Shown: piece after piece, positions 8,725 through 16,022 of the stretch
Numbering within the stretch: position 1 is the stretch's first letter
Layout: every line of letters begins with the position of its first letter
Source: a virus
Direction: 5' to 3' (one strand)
Length of the DNA: 41,623 nt
Virus record (IMG/VR): IMGVR_UViG_3300025642_000012
Coordinates: 1-41,623 of that record
Position numbers and translations under genes: made by a program
The notes under the pieces: generated by a model
The model's database searches: none
What the model was told of the DNA's origin: nothing
Seen by the model: only the letters and a program-made list of their open reading frames with translations

Positions 8725-10550
8725 TGTTATCAGAAGAATCAAAAGCGGCACTTGATGCAGTAATTGCTCCAATACAACGCAGGAAAAAGAGCAAGTTTTT
8801 GACAAGCACTAAATTTACGCAACCAGCTCCACCAAAGGGAATACCGACAGTCACAGAGGCTCTTGGTGATCTTCCAATAGTAGGAGGGACAATCAGGCGC
8901 GGAGCAGAGGCGATAGAAAAAGGCTCTCAAAATGTTCAAGAGACTGTAAGAGGTTTTATGCACGGAAACGAAAAACAGCAAATGGACTATGTTAATAAAA
9001 GACTTGCTGAGAAAGGTCTCACTGTCGAAGATATACCAGAAGACCAAAGAGAGCAAACCATCGCCAACATAGCTAAACAAATGCCCGCTGGACAAGGATT
9101 AAATCCAGGAGTAGCTGCGTTTAAGATTGGTGGTGATGCCATAGGAGCTACAGCTAATGCAGTCCAAGCACCATTAGAGCCAGCAGCAGAGTTGATGGTA
9201 AATACAGTAAAGAATTATTATGGCAATAAAATTAGAGAAGTCAACATTGAGGCTGGAAGAGATCCAGATGAGGCTATCGAAAATATCCAAAACTATTTTG
9301 GAGAAAAAGCCGCTGGATTAGCAGAAGGCTGGCAGTCGTTCAAAGAAAACAATCCCAACATTGCTGCAACAGCAGAGGGTTCAGCTGGATATGTTAATGC
9401 CTTTCTCACTTTTGGAATCGGTGGAAAAACAGTAAAAGAGACAGCCAATATTACTAAAAAAACACTACCAGAATTAAAAGAATTAGCGACAGCACCAATC
9501 AAGAAAGGCAAAGGTCTTATTAGCGAGGCGACAGGAACTGCTAGTAAAGCAAGAAGCGCGCAAGTTATTGAAGAAACTAGACCAACGTTCAAAGGTGCAG
9601 AAGCAGCGGTAGAAAAAAATATAGAAGCAACTGCTAGAAGGAAGGCTACAAAAGAAGGTTTAATGTCAGACTATAAAGTAGCTGAAAAAACAACTGGTGA
9701 AAAAGTAGTTCCAAAATTCACTGGTGAGTCAACTAAATTTGCAAAAGAAGGTGCGCACAAACGAGTTGTAGCAGAGTTTTGGGATAATCCAAAAGCAATA
9801 TTAGATAAAGGTGATTTAGCAGATTATGCTATAAAGATTTCTGATATGTCTCCATCAGGAGGAACGAGCTATCGAGCAGTTGCTGATTTAAGAAAATATG
9901 TAGTAGAAAATACAAGCAAGAAGTTTGCTCAATTAAGTGATTCTTATTCAACAGCTAAAAAGGCACTTTTTGAATCTGCAACACCAGAAGCAAAGAATGC
10001 TGCTAAGGCACAGATAGACAAGATAGGCAAAGCTATGGACGCAGAAATTAAGAATTTGAGTGGCAATACTGTTGATGGACAAGTATTTAGAGATGGGCTA
10101 GAGAGTGTTTTATTAGAACAAAAAGTTCCACTTGTGCGTTCACCAATAACAGAAATAACAAAAAAAGATTTAGACAGAATATTAAAAGAAAATCCTAATG
10201 ACCCACGGGTTCAACAATATCTTGATGACTTAAAAACTGAATCTGCATTCAAGGCTGAAAAAACTAGTAGAGACACTGTGCTAAAACTAAAAAGAAAGAT
10301 AATGGATGGAGGGACAGTAAAAGAGCCATCAGTAAGAAAAATGTTACTTGAAGACGGAATAAGCAACGACTTTACAGCAGAAGGTGATTTATTGAGATCT
10401 GTTTTACCAGAAGCTTTAGTTAAGGATATTGTAAAAAGTAGAGTAATTACTGAAAAAAATATGAAAGCAATAGCAATAAAACTTGCCGAAGCATATGGAA
10501 TTGGAAAAGTAGTAGAGTTTGCATCTGGTTCAGATGTCCCTTTTTTCTAA
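8724..10550 (+). CDS. Internal / ejection-type virion protein
   Basis: 608 aa, Lys/Glu/Ala-rich and mainly helical, with Gly-rich hydrophobic patches near residues ~45-60 and ~125-160 that could insert in membranes. It directly follows the CHAP virion protein with a 1-nt overlap, the position of podovirus ejection proteins. No enzymatic motif was seen. Codon use becomes A-richer through this gene. It meets the small minus-strand gene tail to tail with overlapping stops. Role is inferred from context. Confidence 0.55.
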   Translation: MLSEESKAALDAVIAPIQRRKKSKFLTSTKFTQPAPPKGIPTVTEALGDLPIVGGTIRRGAEAIEKGSQNVQETVRGFMHGNEKQQMDYVNKRLAEKGLTVEDIPEDQREQTIANIAKQMPAGQGLNPGVAAFKIGGDAIGATANAVQAPLEPAAELMVNTVKNYYGNKIREVNIEAGRDPDEAIENIQNYFGEKAAGLAEGWQSFKENNPNIAATAEGSAGYVNAFLTFGIGGKTVKETANITKKTLPELKELATAPIKKGKGLISEATGTASKARSAQVIEETRPTFKGAEAAVEKNIEATARRKATKEGLMSDYKVAEKTTGEKVVPKFTGESTKFAKEGAHKRVVAEFWDNPKAILDKGDLADYAIKISDMSPSGGTSYRAVADLRKYVVENTSKKFAQLSDSYSTAKKALFESATPEAKNAAKAQIDKIGKAMDAEIKNLSGNTVDGQVFRDGLESVLLEQKVPLVRSPITEITKKDLDRILKENPNDPRVQQYLDDLKTESAFKAEKTSRDTVLKLKRKIMDGGTVKEPSVRKMLLEDGISNDFTAEGDLLRSVLPEALVKDIVKSRVITEKNMKAIAIKLAEAYGIGKVVEFASGSDVPFF

Positions 10551-10705
10551 AAAATCAAAGCTACTACCAACAAAATACCAAAGAATAACATTTTTACCAC
10601 CAACCACCCAAAACAACAAAAACCAATAAAAGCAAGGAGACTTAGACCATCCTTACTTAAAAGAAGCACAGCTAGTATGACGATTACCCAGAACGGTATA
10701 AACAT
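10547..10705 (-). CDS. Tiny two-helix membrane protein downstream of tRNA
   Basis: 52 aa, starting ATG at 10705 and ending TAG at 10547-10549. Almost entirely hydrophobic: segment 1 residues ~2-16 (FIPFWVIVILAVLLL), a short SKDG turn, then segments from ~21 to the end with one Lys. It is the last gene of the rtcB-tRNA unit, 45 nt below the tRNA 3' end. Its stop overlaps the stop of the convergent virion gene. Could be a holin-like or inhibitory peptide; no family recognised. Confidence 0.5.
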   Translation of the reverse strand: MFIPFWVIVILAVLLLSKDGLSLLAFIGFCCFGWLVVKMLFFGILLVVALIF

Positions 10706-10749
10706 ACTCCCACACTCTACTCTTTACTGTAAGAGATGTCAAGAGAGAC

Positions 10750-10825
10750 TGGTAGGCTAGGATGGAATCGAACCATCTGCCAGTCCCTTATGAGAGGATT
10801 GCTCTAACCAATGAGCTACTAGCCT
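10750..10825 (-). tRNA. tRNA with CAU anticodon (Met, or Ile2 if modified), CCA encoded
   Basis: 76 nt cloverleaf on the minus strand. 7-bp acceptor AGGCTAG/CTAGCCT; D stem GCTC/GAGC; anticodon loop CTCATAA (anticodon CAT) on a stem with one A-C mismatch and one G-T pair; T arm GATGG-TTCGATT-CCATC; discriminator A and genomic CCA. The first 7 nt (10819-10825) overlap the last codons and TAG stop of rtcB, so the tRNA must be cut from the rtcB transcript. Met and lysidine-modified Ile2 cannot be told apart from sequence alone. Confidence 0.93.
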
Positions 10826-11979
10826 TTTATGACCGCCAATGGAGTTAGTTCCACTAAAATATCAACTAGCTCTTTTTGATTTTCCATAACAACATCAATA
10901 TCTTTGTACGAACCACTCGCTTCGTCTAAATCTTTTTCAGTTCGGATTCCGTGGATAATTCCTTGATCGTTGAGTATTTTTATTTCTTCCTCCAGATTAA
11001 GCTCTCTTTGAGCTTGTTTTCGACCCATACAGCGACCAGCTCCGTGCGAGCAAGACTCAAAAGATTCTTTGCAGCCTTTTCCTTTTACGATGTAGGATTT
11101 CGTGCCTTGGCTCCCCGGGATAATACCAACCGTCCCCTCTCGCGCCAGTGTCGCCCCCTTTCGGTGAACCATCACATTTGAACCGAAATGACTCTCCAAA
11201 GATGCGTAGTTGTGAGCTATGTTTATCACATCATCATAATCGAATACTCCAATAGTATTACCGAATGAGTTTAAACATTGAGCCATCATCTGTTTTCTGT
11301 TTGCCAAAGCAAACTCAACACAATAATTCATCTCTCTCAAATATGCTTGTCCCTCTTCGCTGTCGAGTGGCAGAAAAGCTAACTCGTGTTCTTTTGGAAC
11401 AGACGAGTGCCACTTTTCATTTAATTCAATAGCTAATTTATTGTAATGTTCGGCGACTTTAAAGCCAAGATTCCGCGATCCCGAATGAATCATAATCCAA
11501 ATATGACCATCTGAACCTTTTTGAATTTCGATAAAATGATTGCCTCCTCCTAGCGTCCCGATAGATTTAAGGGCATTGTTTTTTTCTTTATATGTAATTT
11601 CATCTTCCCATAACTCATAGTTCGGCAGCAAAGTCTTGTCTTGCGCTTCTTGATGTTTTGAAAATCCAACAGGAACAACCTTACGAATTTCACCCATTAT
11701 TTTTTTAAGAGTCTCAATATCAATGTCTGTTAAAGAAGTTCTAACTGCGCACATCCCACACCCAATATCGACACCAACTGCGTTTGGGATAACAACTCCT
11801 TTGGTCGCCATAACTCCTCCGATGGGCATTCCATAGCCGAGATGCGCGTCTGGCATCAAAGCAATGTGCTTGAAAACAAATGGCAAATTAGCCAAGTTTT
11901 TAGCCTGTTCAACTGCTCCATCCTCAATATCTTCAAGCCACATCTTGATCGGTATTTTTTCTGATGAGATAACTTTCAT
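10819..11979 (-). CDS. rtcB: RNA-splicing/repair ligase RtcB
   Basis: 386 aa. RtcB joins RNA 2',3'-cyclic phosphate (or 3'-phosphate) ends to 5'-OH ends using GTP and Mn2+, classically repairing or splicing tRNA. Family signatures are in order: PDAHLGYGMPIGG (43-55), VDIGCGM with metal-ligand C74, GGGNHF (N147, H148), HSGSRNLG (H165), NIAHNYA (H256) and SHGAGR with the guanylated His at 312. All expected catalytic residues are present and the length is normal for the shorter phage/bacterial form. It reads into an overlapping tRNA gene. A sigma70-like promoter ends 7 nt before its ATG, so the mRNA is probably leaderless. Likely role: repair of tRNAs cut by host anticodon nucleases. Confidence 0.95.
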   Translation of the reverse strand: MKVISSEKIPIKMWLEDIEDGAVEQAKNLANLPFVFKHIALMPDAHLGYGMPIGGVMATKGVVIPNAVGVDIGCGMCAVRTSLTDIDIETLKKIMGEIRKVVPVGFSKHQEAQDKTLLPNYELWEDEITYKEKNNALKSIGTLGGGNHFIEIQKGSDGHIWIMIHSGSRNLGFKVAEHYNKLAIELNEKWHSSVPKEHELAFLPLDSEEGQAYLREMNYCVEFALANRKQMMAQCLNSFGNTIGVFDYDDVINIAHNYASLESHFGSNVMVHRKGATLAREGTVGIIPGSQGTKSYIVKGKGCKESFESCSHGAGRCMGRKQAQRELNLEEEIKILNDQGIIHGIRTEKDLDEASGSYKDIDVVMENQKELVDILVELTPLAVIKG

Positions 11980-11985
11980 AAAACA

Positions 11986-12014
11986 AGCTTATCAAAATAC
12001 TCCCACCAAGTCAA
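11986..12014 (-). promoter_or_regulatory. Sigma70-like promoter of rtcB, leaderless transcript
   Basis: -35 TTGACT (12009-12014), 17-nt spacer, -10 TAAGCT (11986-11991). The expected start of transcription, ~7 nt further, coincides with the rtcB ATG at 11979. Confidence 0.7.
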
Positions 12015-12092
12015 ACAAAACAATGAGAAACTAATAAGACTACTGCATACATACAGTTTTAATTCTCTTTGCAGAGCGTAATGCAAAGTCAA

Positions 12093-12120
12093 TTGACAAA
12101 CCTCCCAAAGAGAATAGAAT
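12093..12120 (+). promoter_or_regulatory. Sigma70-like promoter of the amidase gene, leaderless transcript
   Basis: -35 TTGACA (12093-12098), 16-nt spacer, -10 TAGAAT (12115-12120). ATG is at 12128, where transcription should begin. Divergent to the rtcB promoter; the 148-bp intergenic stretch holds nothing else recognisable. Confidence 0.75.
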
Positions 12121-12127
12121 AAGCTAA

Positions 12128-12646
12128 ATGAAAACCAAAGTCTGTATCCACCACAGCGTACTCCCTCTCTCCACTCCCAACCAGTGGGACATAATCCTCC
12201 ACAGCCACAAAAAAAGAGGATTCGGAGACAACACGGCGTACCACTTCTTCGTCGAGGCTGATGGAAAGATCAGAGAAGGGCGACCACTCACAGAATCGTC
12301 GTCAGGCACACAGAACGCCGCTGTGAACGCCTCACACATCCATATCTGTTTAGCGGGCAACTTTGAGACAGAACACCCCACAGAGGCTCAAATCAACGTT
12401 TTGAAACGAATGCTGGCAGCGAGAAACATAACCGAAGTAATCGGACACCGCGACGCTGCGGCTTCGCTCTGCCCCGGGCGCAACTTATATTCTCTAATTT
12501 CCACGCTTTTGAATGACAACATCACCCTAGCTAAACGAATCTGGGTAGCAGCAGACACACTCAAAAAACAGGTCGGAGCATTCCAAGAAGAAATGGAAGA
12601 GATACAGGAATCAGCTCACCAAATTGCGAATAACGAACGAAACTAA
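12128..12646 (+). CDS. N-acetylmuramoyl-L-alanine amidase (Amidase_2 / T7-lysozyme type endolysin)
   Basis: 172 aa. Zinc amidase cleaving the bond between muramic acid and L-Ala of the stem peptide. Visible zinc ligands are H9 (VCIHHS), H107 (IGHRDAA) and C115 (SLCPGR), with the AYHF and CLAGNFE segments usual in the family. The catalytic domain fills residues 1-~125 and a charged helical tail of ~45 residues follows. No signal peptide, so release would need a holin. It is a lone + strand gene with its own promoter. Its stop overlaps the convergent gene by 4 nt. Main lysis enzyme candidate. Confidence 0.9.
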   Translation: MKTKVCIHHSVLPLSTPNQWDIILHSHKKRGFGDNTAYHFFVEADGKIREGRPLTESSSGTQNAAVNASHIHICLAGNFETEHPTEAQINVLKRMLAARNITEVIGHRDAAASLCPGRNLYSLISTLLNDNITLAKRIWVAADTLKKQVGAFQEEMEEIQESAHQIANNERN

Positions 12647-12840
12647 TCACCCATAACAAAAGGATGCTTTGGTGGGAAGAAGAACTTCGAAGGTTTTGAA
12701 TTAGTATTCAGACTAGTCGTGGCATTTTTGAGACTCATCTTGTGTTTGTCTTTAGCCCAATCAAAGTCGTGCTTGAATGAACCGGGCTGTTTTCCTTTGG
12801 TTTCCTTTCTTGCGACATTTTCGTGTCCTATCTTGGTCAT
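12643..12840 (-). CDS. Hypothetical basic protein
   Basis: 65 aa, Lys-rich, family unknown. ATG overlaps the stop of the upstream gene (ATGA), the last member of a coupled chain. It ends overlapping the amidase stop on the other strand, marking the end of the minus-strand early block. Confidence 0.55.
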   Translation of the reverse strand: MTKIGHENVARKETKGKQPGSFKHDFDWAKDKHKMSLKNATTSLNTNSKPSKFFFPPKHPFVMGD

Positions 12841-13049
12841 ACAAATATTATATTATCACCTAAACGATAATCAGGATATAGCTTGAGGTTTGGGTGAGCT
12901 TTGACATAAATCTTATCACTACCTTTATTCATCTCAACACACTGCTGACGATGTAGATTACGATAAGTAGCCTCAAGGGAAACTTCGGGACACTCTCTCA
13001 TATGAAGCCGTAGTTCTTTAATTCGTGAGTTTATTTGTTCGAGTGTCAT
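12837..13049 (-). CDS. Hypothetical helical protein
   Basis: 70 aa. The N-terminal half is an Arg/Glu-rich amphipathic helix (EQINSRIKELRLHMREC); the C-terminus is beta-like. Family unknown. ATGA overlaps at both ends show translational coupling with its neighbours. Confidence 0.55.
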   Translation of the reverse strand: MTLEQINSRIKELRLHMRECPEVSLEATYRNLHRQQCVEMNKGSDKIYVKAHPNLKLYPDYRLGDNIIFV

Positions 13050-13180
13050 TGGTTGAGGATTATTTGAGTGATATTACACATACCGTAGTCGTAGGCTATC
13101 TCCCACGCTATCTTAATCAAGACATAAAATATAAGTAGATGGAGCAGGATGAGTGCGGAAAATTTTAGGAGTTTATTCAA
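13046..13180 (-). CDS. Small membrane protein (TTG start)
   Basis: 44 aa from TTG at 13180, inside the end of the upstream gene, to TGA at 13046, overlapping the next ATG. One transmembrane segment at residues ~8-24 (SALILLHLLIFYVLIKI), then a short exposed tail. No family recognised. Both overlaps and the clean hydrophobic segment support translation. Confidence 0.5.
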   Translation of the reverse strand: MNKLLKFSALILLHLLIFYVLIKIAWEIAYDYGMCNITQIILNQ

Positions 13181-13310
13181 TTGTTAATGGTCTATCAATT
13201 GCTTTTTCAGTAGTAGCCCCACAGAGAGGGCATCGAAGGAATCTTTTGTAGTCTTGGGTGACAAACGCCTCTTTCATCTCACCTTCGCAATCAGTCACAG
13301 GACACTTCAT
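13173..13310 (-). CDS. Small zinc-ribbon protein
   Basis: 45 aa with two cysteine knuckles (KCPVTDC and RCPLCG) separated by ~25 residues, the pattern of a four-Cys zinc ribbon. The start ATG overlaps the upstream stop (ATGA). Probably a nucleic-acid or protein-binding accessory factor; partner unknown. Confidence 0.6.
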   Translation of the reverse strand: MKCPVTDCEGEMKEAFVTQDYKRFLRCPLCGATTEKAIDRPLTIE

Positions 13311-13693
13311 TTATTGTGAAGGAAGCCGAACAGCTCATCGGTTTTCTCGCTTGACAATTCTTGAAGGCTTTTTCTTATCCCGTATTTTTTCCATAAATTA
13401 ACAAGTTTTTGTGTGTTTACATTAGGTCGAAGTTCAATTATTCTGTCGAGTAAAATCGGGTGTCCGAGGATTTTTTGAATCGTAAAATCACCAACCCACC
13501 CCGCGGTTTTGTCTCCGTCGCCAAAAATAATTATTCCGTCGCCATCTTTTCGCAAAACTTTCGAGGTAAATGAATGTTTTGTTTTTCTGCAATTTTCAAG
13601 AATAGGCAGTCGAACTTTGCACCCAAAACTCAAAGTTTTGTCCGCAAAATAGTCGATAACTTCCTGCGCGATTTCGGGAGTGATTTGCTTCAT
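13307..13693 (-). CDS. Hypothetical protein
   Basis: 128 aa, mixed alpha/beta. The middle contains a Gly/Asp-rich turn (GDGIIIFGDGDKTAG). Family not recognised. Overlaps the upstream gene as ATGA and the downstream gene likewise, within a translationally coupled operon. Confidence 0.6.
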   Translation of the reverse strand: MKQITPEIAQEVIDYFADKTLSFGCKVRLPILENCRKTKHSFTSKVLRKDGDGIIIFGDGDKTAGWVGDFTIQKILGHPILLDRIIELRPNVNTQKLVNLWKKYGIRKSLQELSSEKTDELFGFLHNK

Positions 13694-13980
13694 TTTGATA
13701 AATTTAAAATTTCAAATACGGCGTCCACGACTTTTGGTTTCTGATCTCGGAGGAGGTTGTGAGATAACTTCCAAGCATCGACAAGTTCTAAAATATCAAA
13801 CTCTGCTGCTTCCATAAAAGCCCTCTTGTTGCCCTGATCGAAAACTTTTTCCATCGCCGCCAGCACATCGGAAAGAGTTAAATTAAATTTAGATTTCGGA
13901 GTAAAGGAGCTGTCGCCTTCTCTTCCATATTTTTCAGTCAAGAATGCGAGCTTTTCTTCGGTGGTGATTTTAGTGGTCAT
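13690..13980 (-). CDS. Hypothetical helical protein
   Basis: 96 aa, predicted almost all helical, acidic and Leu/Ala-rich. Family not recognised. Ten nt separate it from the upstream stop; its stop overlaps the next start. Confidence 0.6.
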   Translation of the reverse strand: MTTKITTEEKLAFLTEKYGREGDSSFTPKSKFNLTLSDVLAAMEKVFDQGNKRAFMEAAEFDILELVDAWKLSHNLLRDQKPKVVDAVFEILNLSK

Positions 13981-13989
13981 TGTGTAGAA

Positions 13990-14274
13990 TTAATATAAGT
14001 CTTCGCTGTAAAGTTCGCCGTTCGCCCAGTAGCCATTTGGAGCTAAGTTCCCCTCAGTGCAAACAGATTTTATTCCTGCGCTGATTTGTAAAGCATATCC
14101 TTCTGGTCGATCGACATAGCGATTTTTTGAGGTGATGAATCCTTGGGCGCATGGCTTTGAGCTCGGCTTGACTTCTCGTAATCGCATCGCGTTGAAGCAG
14201 TCCGAATGACGATGTCCTCTGAAGATTCTTCCGTCTTCAGACTTGACTGCCGCGCAGATGCAGACTTCATTCAT
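13990..14274 (-). CDS. Conserved-looking phage hypothetical protein
   Basis: 94 aa from ATG at 14274. A GTG 21 nt upstream gives a longer frame, but 14274 is preferred because TTAACCCCC sits 10 nt before it. Motifs RGHRHSDC and QGFITSKNRYVDR are of a type seen in many phage hypotheticals, with a Cys/His pattern that could bind metal. It overlaps the end of the preceding gene by 8 nt. Confidence 0.65.
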   Translation of the reverse strand: MNEVCICAAVKSEDGRIFRGHRHSDCFNAMRLREVKPSSKPCAQGFITSKNRYVDRPEGYALQISAGIKSVCTEGNLAPNGYWANGELYSEDLY

Positions 14275-14482
14275 CGTTTTGGGGGTTAATTTCACTTAAT
14301 TTAATCAATCTACAAACACCGTAGACATTATGAGCAATCTTCATCCGGCTCAAAATACAATCTGGGTAAAGTGGACAATCTTCGGGATCTTCGGGACAAA
14401 GATTCTTCCGCATCGTTTGGAGCGTCCTTTGGGACTCATCTGATTCCATCTCCTCTCCCGATCTGAGTTTTATGATATTCAT
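14267..14482 (-). CDS. Cys-containing hypothetical protein
   Basis: 71 aa. Central CPEDPEDCPLYPDC cluster plus a later Cys suggests metal binding. Family unknown. Its C-terminal codons carry the TTAACCCCC motif for the next gene. Copy A of a 38-bp direct repeat lies directly upstream of its ATG. Confidence 0.55.
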   Translation of the reverse strand: MNIIKLRSGEEMESDESQRTLQTMRKNLCPEDPEDCPLYPDCILSRMKIAHNVYGVCRLIKLSEINPQNDE

Positions 14483-14483
14483 A

Positions 14484-14521
14484 ATTTAGAAGTCTAATTT
14501 CTTATGCTGGCTCAATGCTCT
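14484..14521 (-). repeat. 38-bp direct repeat, copy A
   Basis: Matches 15008-15045 at 37 of 38 positions. Contains the inverted repeat TTAGA-AG-TCTAA and, on the minus strand, a TTGAGC box. Placed just before the ATG at 14482 and across the end of the pentapeptide gene. Confidence 0.85.
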
Positions 14522-14979
14522 ATTTTAAATCCAAGTGCTTCTAGGAATACTGGCACTTGTGTTTTTGTGAGAATTTTCGGGCTGGATGTTTTTCCATAAA
14601 ATTTGCAATTCATGAGGTCGGCACCGCAGAGGTCGGCACCGCAGAGGTTGGCACCGCGGAGGTTGGCACCGCGGAGGTTGGCACCGCGGAGGTTGGCATC
14701 GCAGAGGTCGGCACCGCAGAGGTCGGCACCGCAGAGGTCGGCACCGCGGAGGTTGGCATCGCGGAGGTTGGCATCGCTGAGGTTGGCATTGTTTTCAACT
14801 GCTTCAACTATTGCCTCTTTTATTGTTTCTCTATCAGACTGAAAAAGAATTGATCCGGTAAGTCTGTTTTTTATTTCTATTTTCCAACTCTTTTTTACCT
14901 CTTGTTTCTGGTCGCACTCGGAAACAAAACTTTGTAGCTCATCAATTTTTTTGAGAGCTTCTTCTTTTGTGATTTTCAT
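14512..14979 (-). CDS. Pentapeptide-repeat protein
   Basis: 155 aa. The first ~60 residues are helical and charged. Residues ~64-120 are about 12 pentapeptides of the A(D/N)L(R/C)(G/D) type, which fold into a right-handed beta-helix whose shape can mimic DNA, as in Qnr/MfpA gyrase-protecting proteins. The ending ALGFKIEH is short. TTAACCCCC lies 11 nt before ATG. The gene is bracketed by 38-bp direct repeats. A gyrase or other DNA-enzyme target is possible but unproven. Confidence 0.85.
   Translation of the reverse strand: MKITKEEALKKIDELQSFVSECDQKQEVKKSWKIEIKNRLTGSILFQSDRETIKEAIVEAVENNANLSDANLRDANLRGADLCGADLCGADLCDANLRGANLRGANLRGANLCGADLCGADLMNCKFYGKTSSPKILTKTQVPVFLEALGFKIEH
14614..14790. 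repeat. 15-bp tandem repeat inside the pentapeptide gene
   Basis: About 12 consecutive 15-bp units (consensus GAGGTCGGCACCGCA on the + strand) encoding the pentapeptides. Near-identical units suggest recent expansion. Confidence 0.9.
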
Positions 14980-15007
14980 GATAATTGGGGGTTAATTGTT
15001 TTTTACT

Positions 15008-15045
15008 ATTTAGAAGTCTAATTTCTTATGCTGGGTCAATGCTCT
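15008..15045 (-). repeat. 38-bp direct repeat, copy B
   Basis: Second copy, 29 nt upstream of the pentapeptide ATG. Holds TTAGA-AG-TCTAA and TTGACC on the minus strand, so may be an operator or promoter element rather than an insertion scar. Confidence 0.85.
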
Positions 15046-15073
15046 CCGACCTTTATTTTGGGGGTAGTCATAA

Positions 15074-15703
15074 TTAGTAATTTAATTTTACATTTTTCAA
15101 CCAGTCAACCGAGTCATCACAAGTTTCTGCATTTCCTCCACAGACCCATTTCCACGCTAATTCTTTGTCGGGGAATCTTCCGTAGCTTTTATTCCAAATG
15201 TATTTGAATGCTGCGAATGATTCTGCTGTTGAGTTGAATCTTTTTAATTGTCTCTCTCTGCTCGCCCAAGTCATTATCCCGTGGCAATTGTTTAGTGTGA
15301 GTGCAGCGTGGCTAGTACAGCCACTAGATTCGGCTATTGAGACGGCGTAGGCAAGTCTGTTGAGGTCGAGGGGACTGTTACGCTCTTCAGGAACTCCTGC
15401 TCCGGCTGATGGGCTAAATCCTGCATCGCCTTGACCACTATCGCTAACTCCGCTCTCGCTGCCGTCAACTGAAACTCCTGCTGTGCGATAATCACGGACG
15501 AGGAGGAGATCTGCTCCAGCAACTCTACTTGGCGATTCGACTGCTCTTGTAAGGGCGATACTGCCTGGGGTGAATCGGAAGCATCCGAGGATGATAACAA
15601 AGCTACAAAGAGAAACACCAAGACCAAAACGGTCGAACCAATTACGAGAGTACGAGGGTTTACCGGTTTTTCGAGATTTAAAGTTTGGTTGTTCATTTTT
15701 CAT
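15074..15703 (-). CDS. Lysozyme-like muralytic domain (frame -1 to the anchored coiled-coil gene)
   Basis: The reliable part is the C-terminal ~95 residues (about 15370 down to 15074): a lysozyme/transglycosylase-like module with LAYAVSIAE (possible catalytic Glu), NNCHGIM and IWNKSYG. The frame stays open up to an ATG at 15703, but its first ~110 residues look like a shadow of the overlapping gene at 15334-15696 and contain no further ATG, GTG or TTG. A slip at CCCC (15370-15373), or one missing C there, would fuse the membrane anchor and coiled coil directly to this domain, giving a ~208-aa anchored wall hydrolase. Confidence 0.6.
   Translation of the reverse strand: MKNEQPNFKSRKTGKPSYSRNWFDRFGLGVSLCSFVIILGCFRFTPGSIALTRAVESPSRVAGADLLLVRDYRTAGVSVDGSESGVSDSGQGDAGFSPSAGAGVPEERNSPLDLNRLAYAVSIAESSGCTSHAALTLNNCHGIMTWASRERQLKRFNSTAESFAAFKYIWNKSYGRFPDKELAWKWVCGGNAETCDDSVDWLKNVKLNY
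15334..15696 (-). CDS. Membrane-anchored coiled-coil protein (N-terminal part of split muralytic gene)
   Basis: 120 aa. Transmembrane segment at residues ~16-35 (TLVIGSTVLVLVFLFVALL) followed by a long amphipathic helix (residues ~50-95). TTAAT lies 10 nt before this ATG, matching the phage's initiation spacing, so this is probably the translated start. Standing alone it resembles an inner spanin. Read with a -1 shift at 15370-15373 it continues into the lysozyme-like domain. Confidence 0.65.
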   Translation of the reverse strand: MNNQTLNLEKPVNPRTLVIGSTVLVLVFLFVALLSSSDASDSPQAVSPLQEQSNRQVELLEQISSSSVIIAQQEFQLTAARAELAIVVKAMQDLAHQPEQEFLKSVTVPSTSTDLPTPSQ

Positions 15704-15761
15704 GGGATTAAATTATTTGTATTTTGTATCGCACTCACTTTCGTGTGGTGCGTTGTTTGTT

Positions 15762-15983
15762 TTAAATGTATAAATTTGCCAATGTTTTACCAAGTGCTTT
15801 TGCTAACTTCTCGACCGTCCCAACTCCCGGATTCTGAATGTCTCCGTTCTCTATTCTTTTGATGTGAGAATGAGCTACACGACCATCAGGAGCTGTCATG
15901 TTGCTTAGTTCGTTTTTAGTCCACCCTTTAGCCTCTCGGAGAGCTTTAAGCTTTGAGCCGATATTTATTGAACTGGTCATCAT
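15762..15983 (-). CDS. XRE-family helix-turn-helix regulator
   Basis: About 73 aa. A single Cro/C1-type HTH domain: KLKALREAKGWTKNELS, then RVAHSHIKRIENG as the recognition region and TVEKLAKALG. No second domain, so probably a small repressor or Cro-like switch. An ATG at 15989 lies inside the -10 box, so the real start is 15983 or 15980, giving a leaderless mRNA. Located between resolvase-like and muralytic genes. Operators not identified; the TTAGA-AG-TCTAA repeats nearby are candidates. Confidence 0.85.
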   Translation of the reverse strand: MMTSSINIGSKLKALREAKGWTKNELSNMTAPDGRVAHSHIKRIENGDIQNPGVGTVEKLAKALGKTLANLYI

Positions 15984-15987
15984 AATC

Positions 15988-16016
15988 ATCTTAGTTCATC
16001 GACTACATAAAGTCAA
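15988..16016 (-). promoter_or_regulatory. Sigma70-like promoter of the XRE regulator
   Basis: -35 TTGACT (16011-16016), 17-nt spacer, -10 TAAGAT (15988-15993). Predicted transcription start falls at about 15981, on the ATGATG start codons. Confidence 0.7.
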
Positions 16017-16022
16017 GTTTAT

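Noticed and set aside
14557-14853. Long repeat-rich ORFs opposite and out of frame with the pentapeptide gene
   Set aside because: They are open only because the 15-bp tandem repeat lacks stops in several frames.
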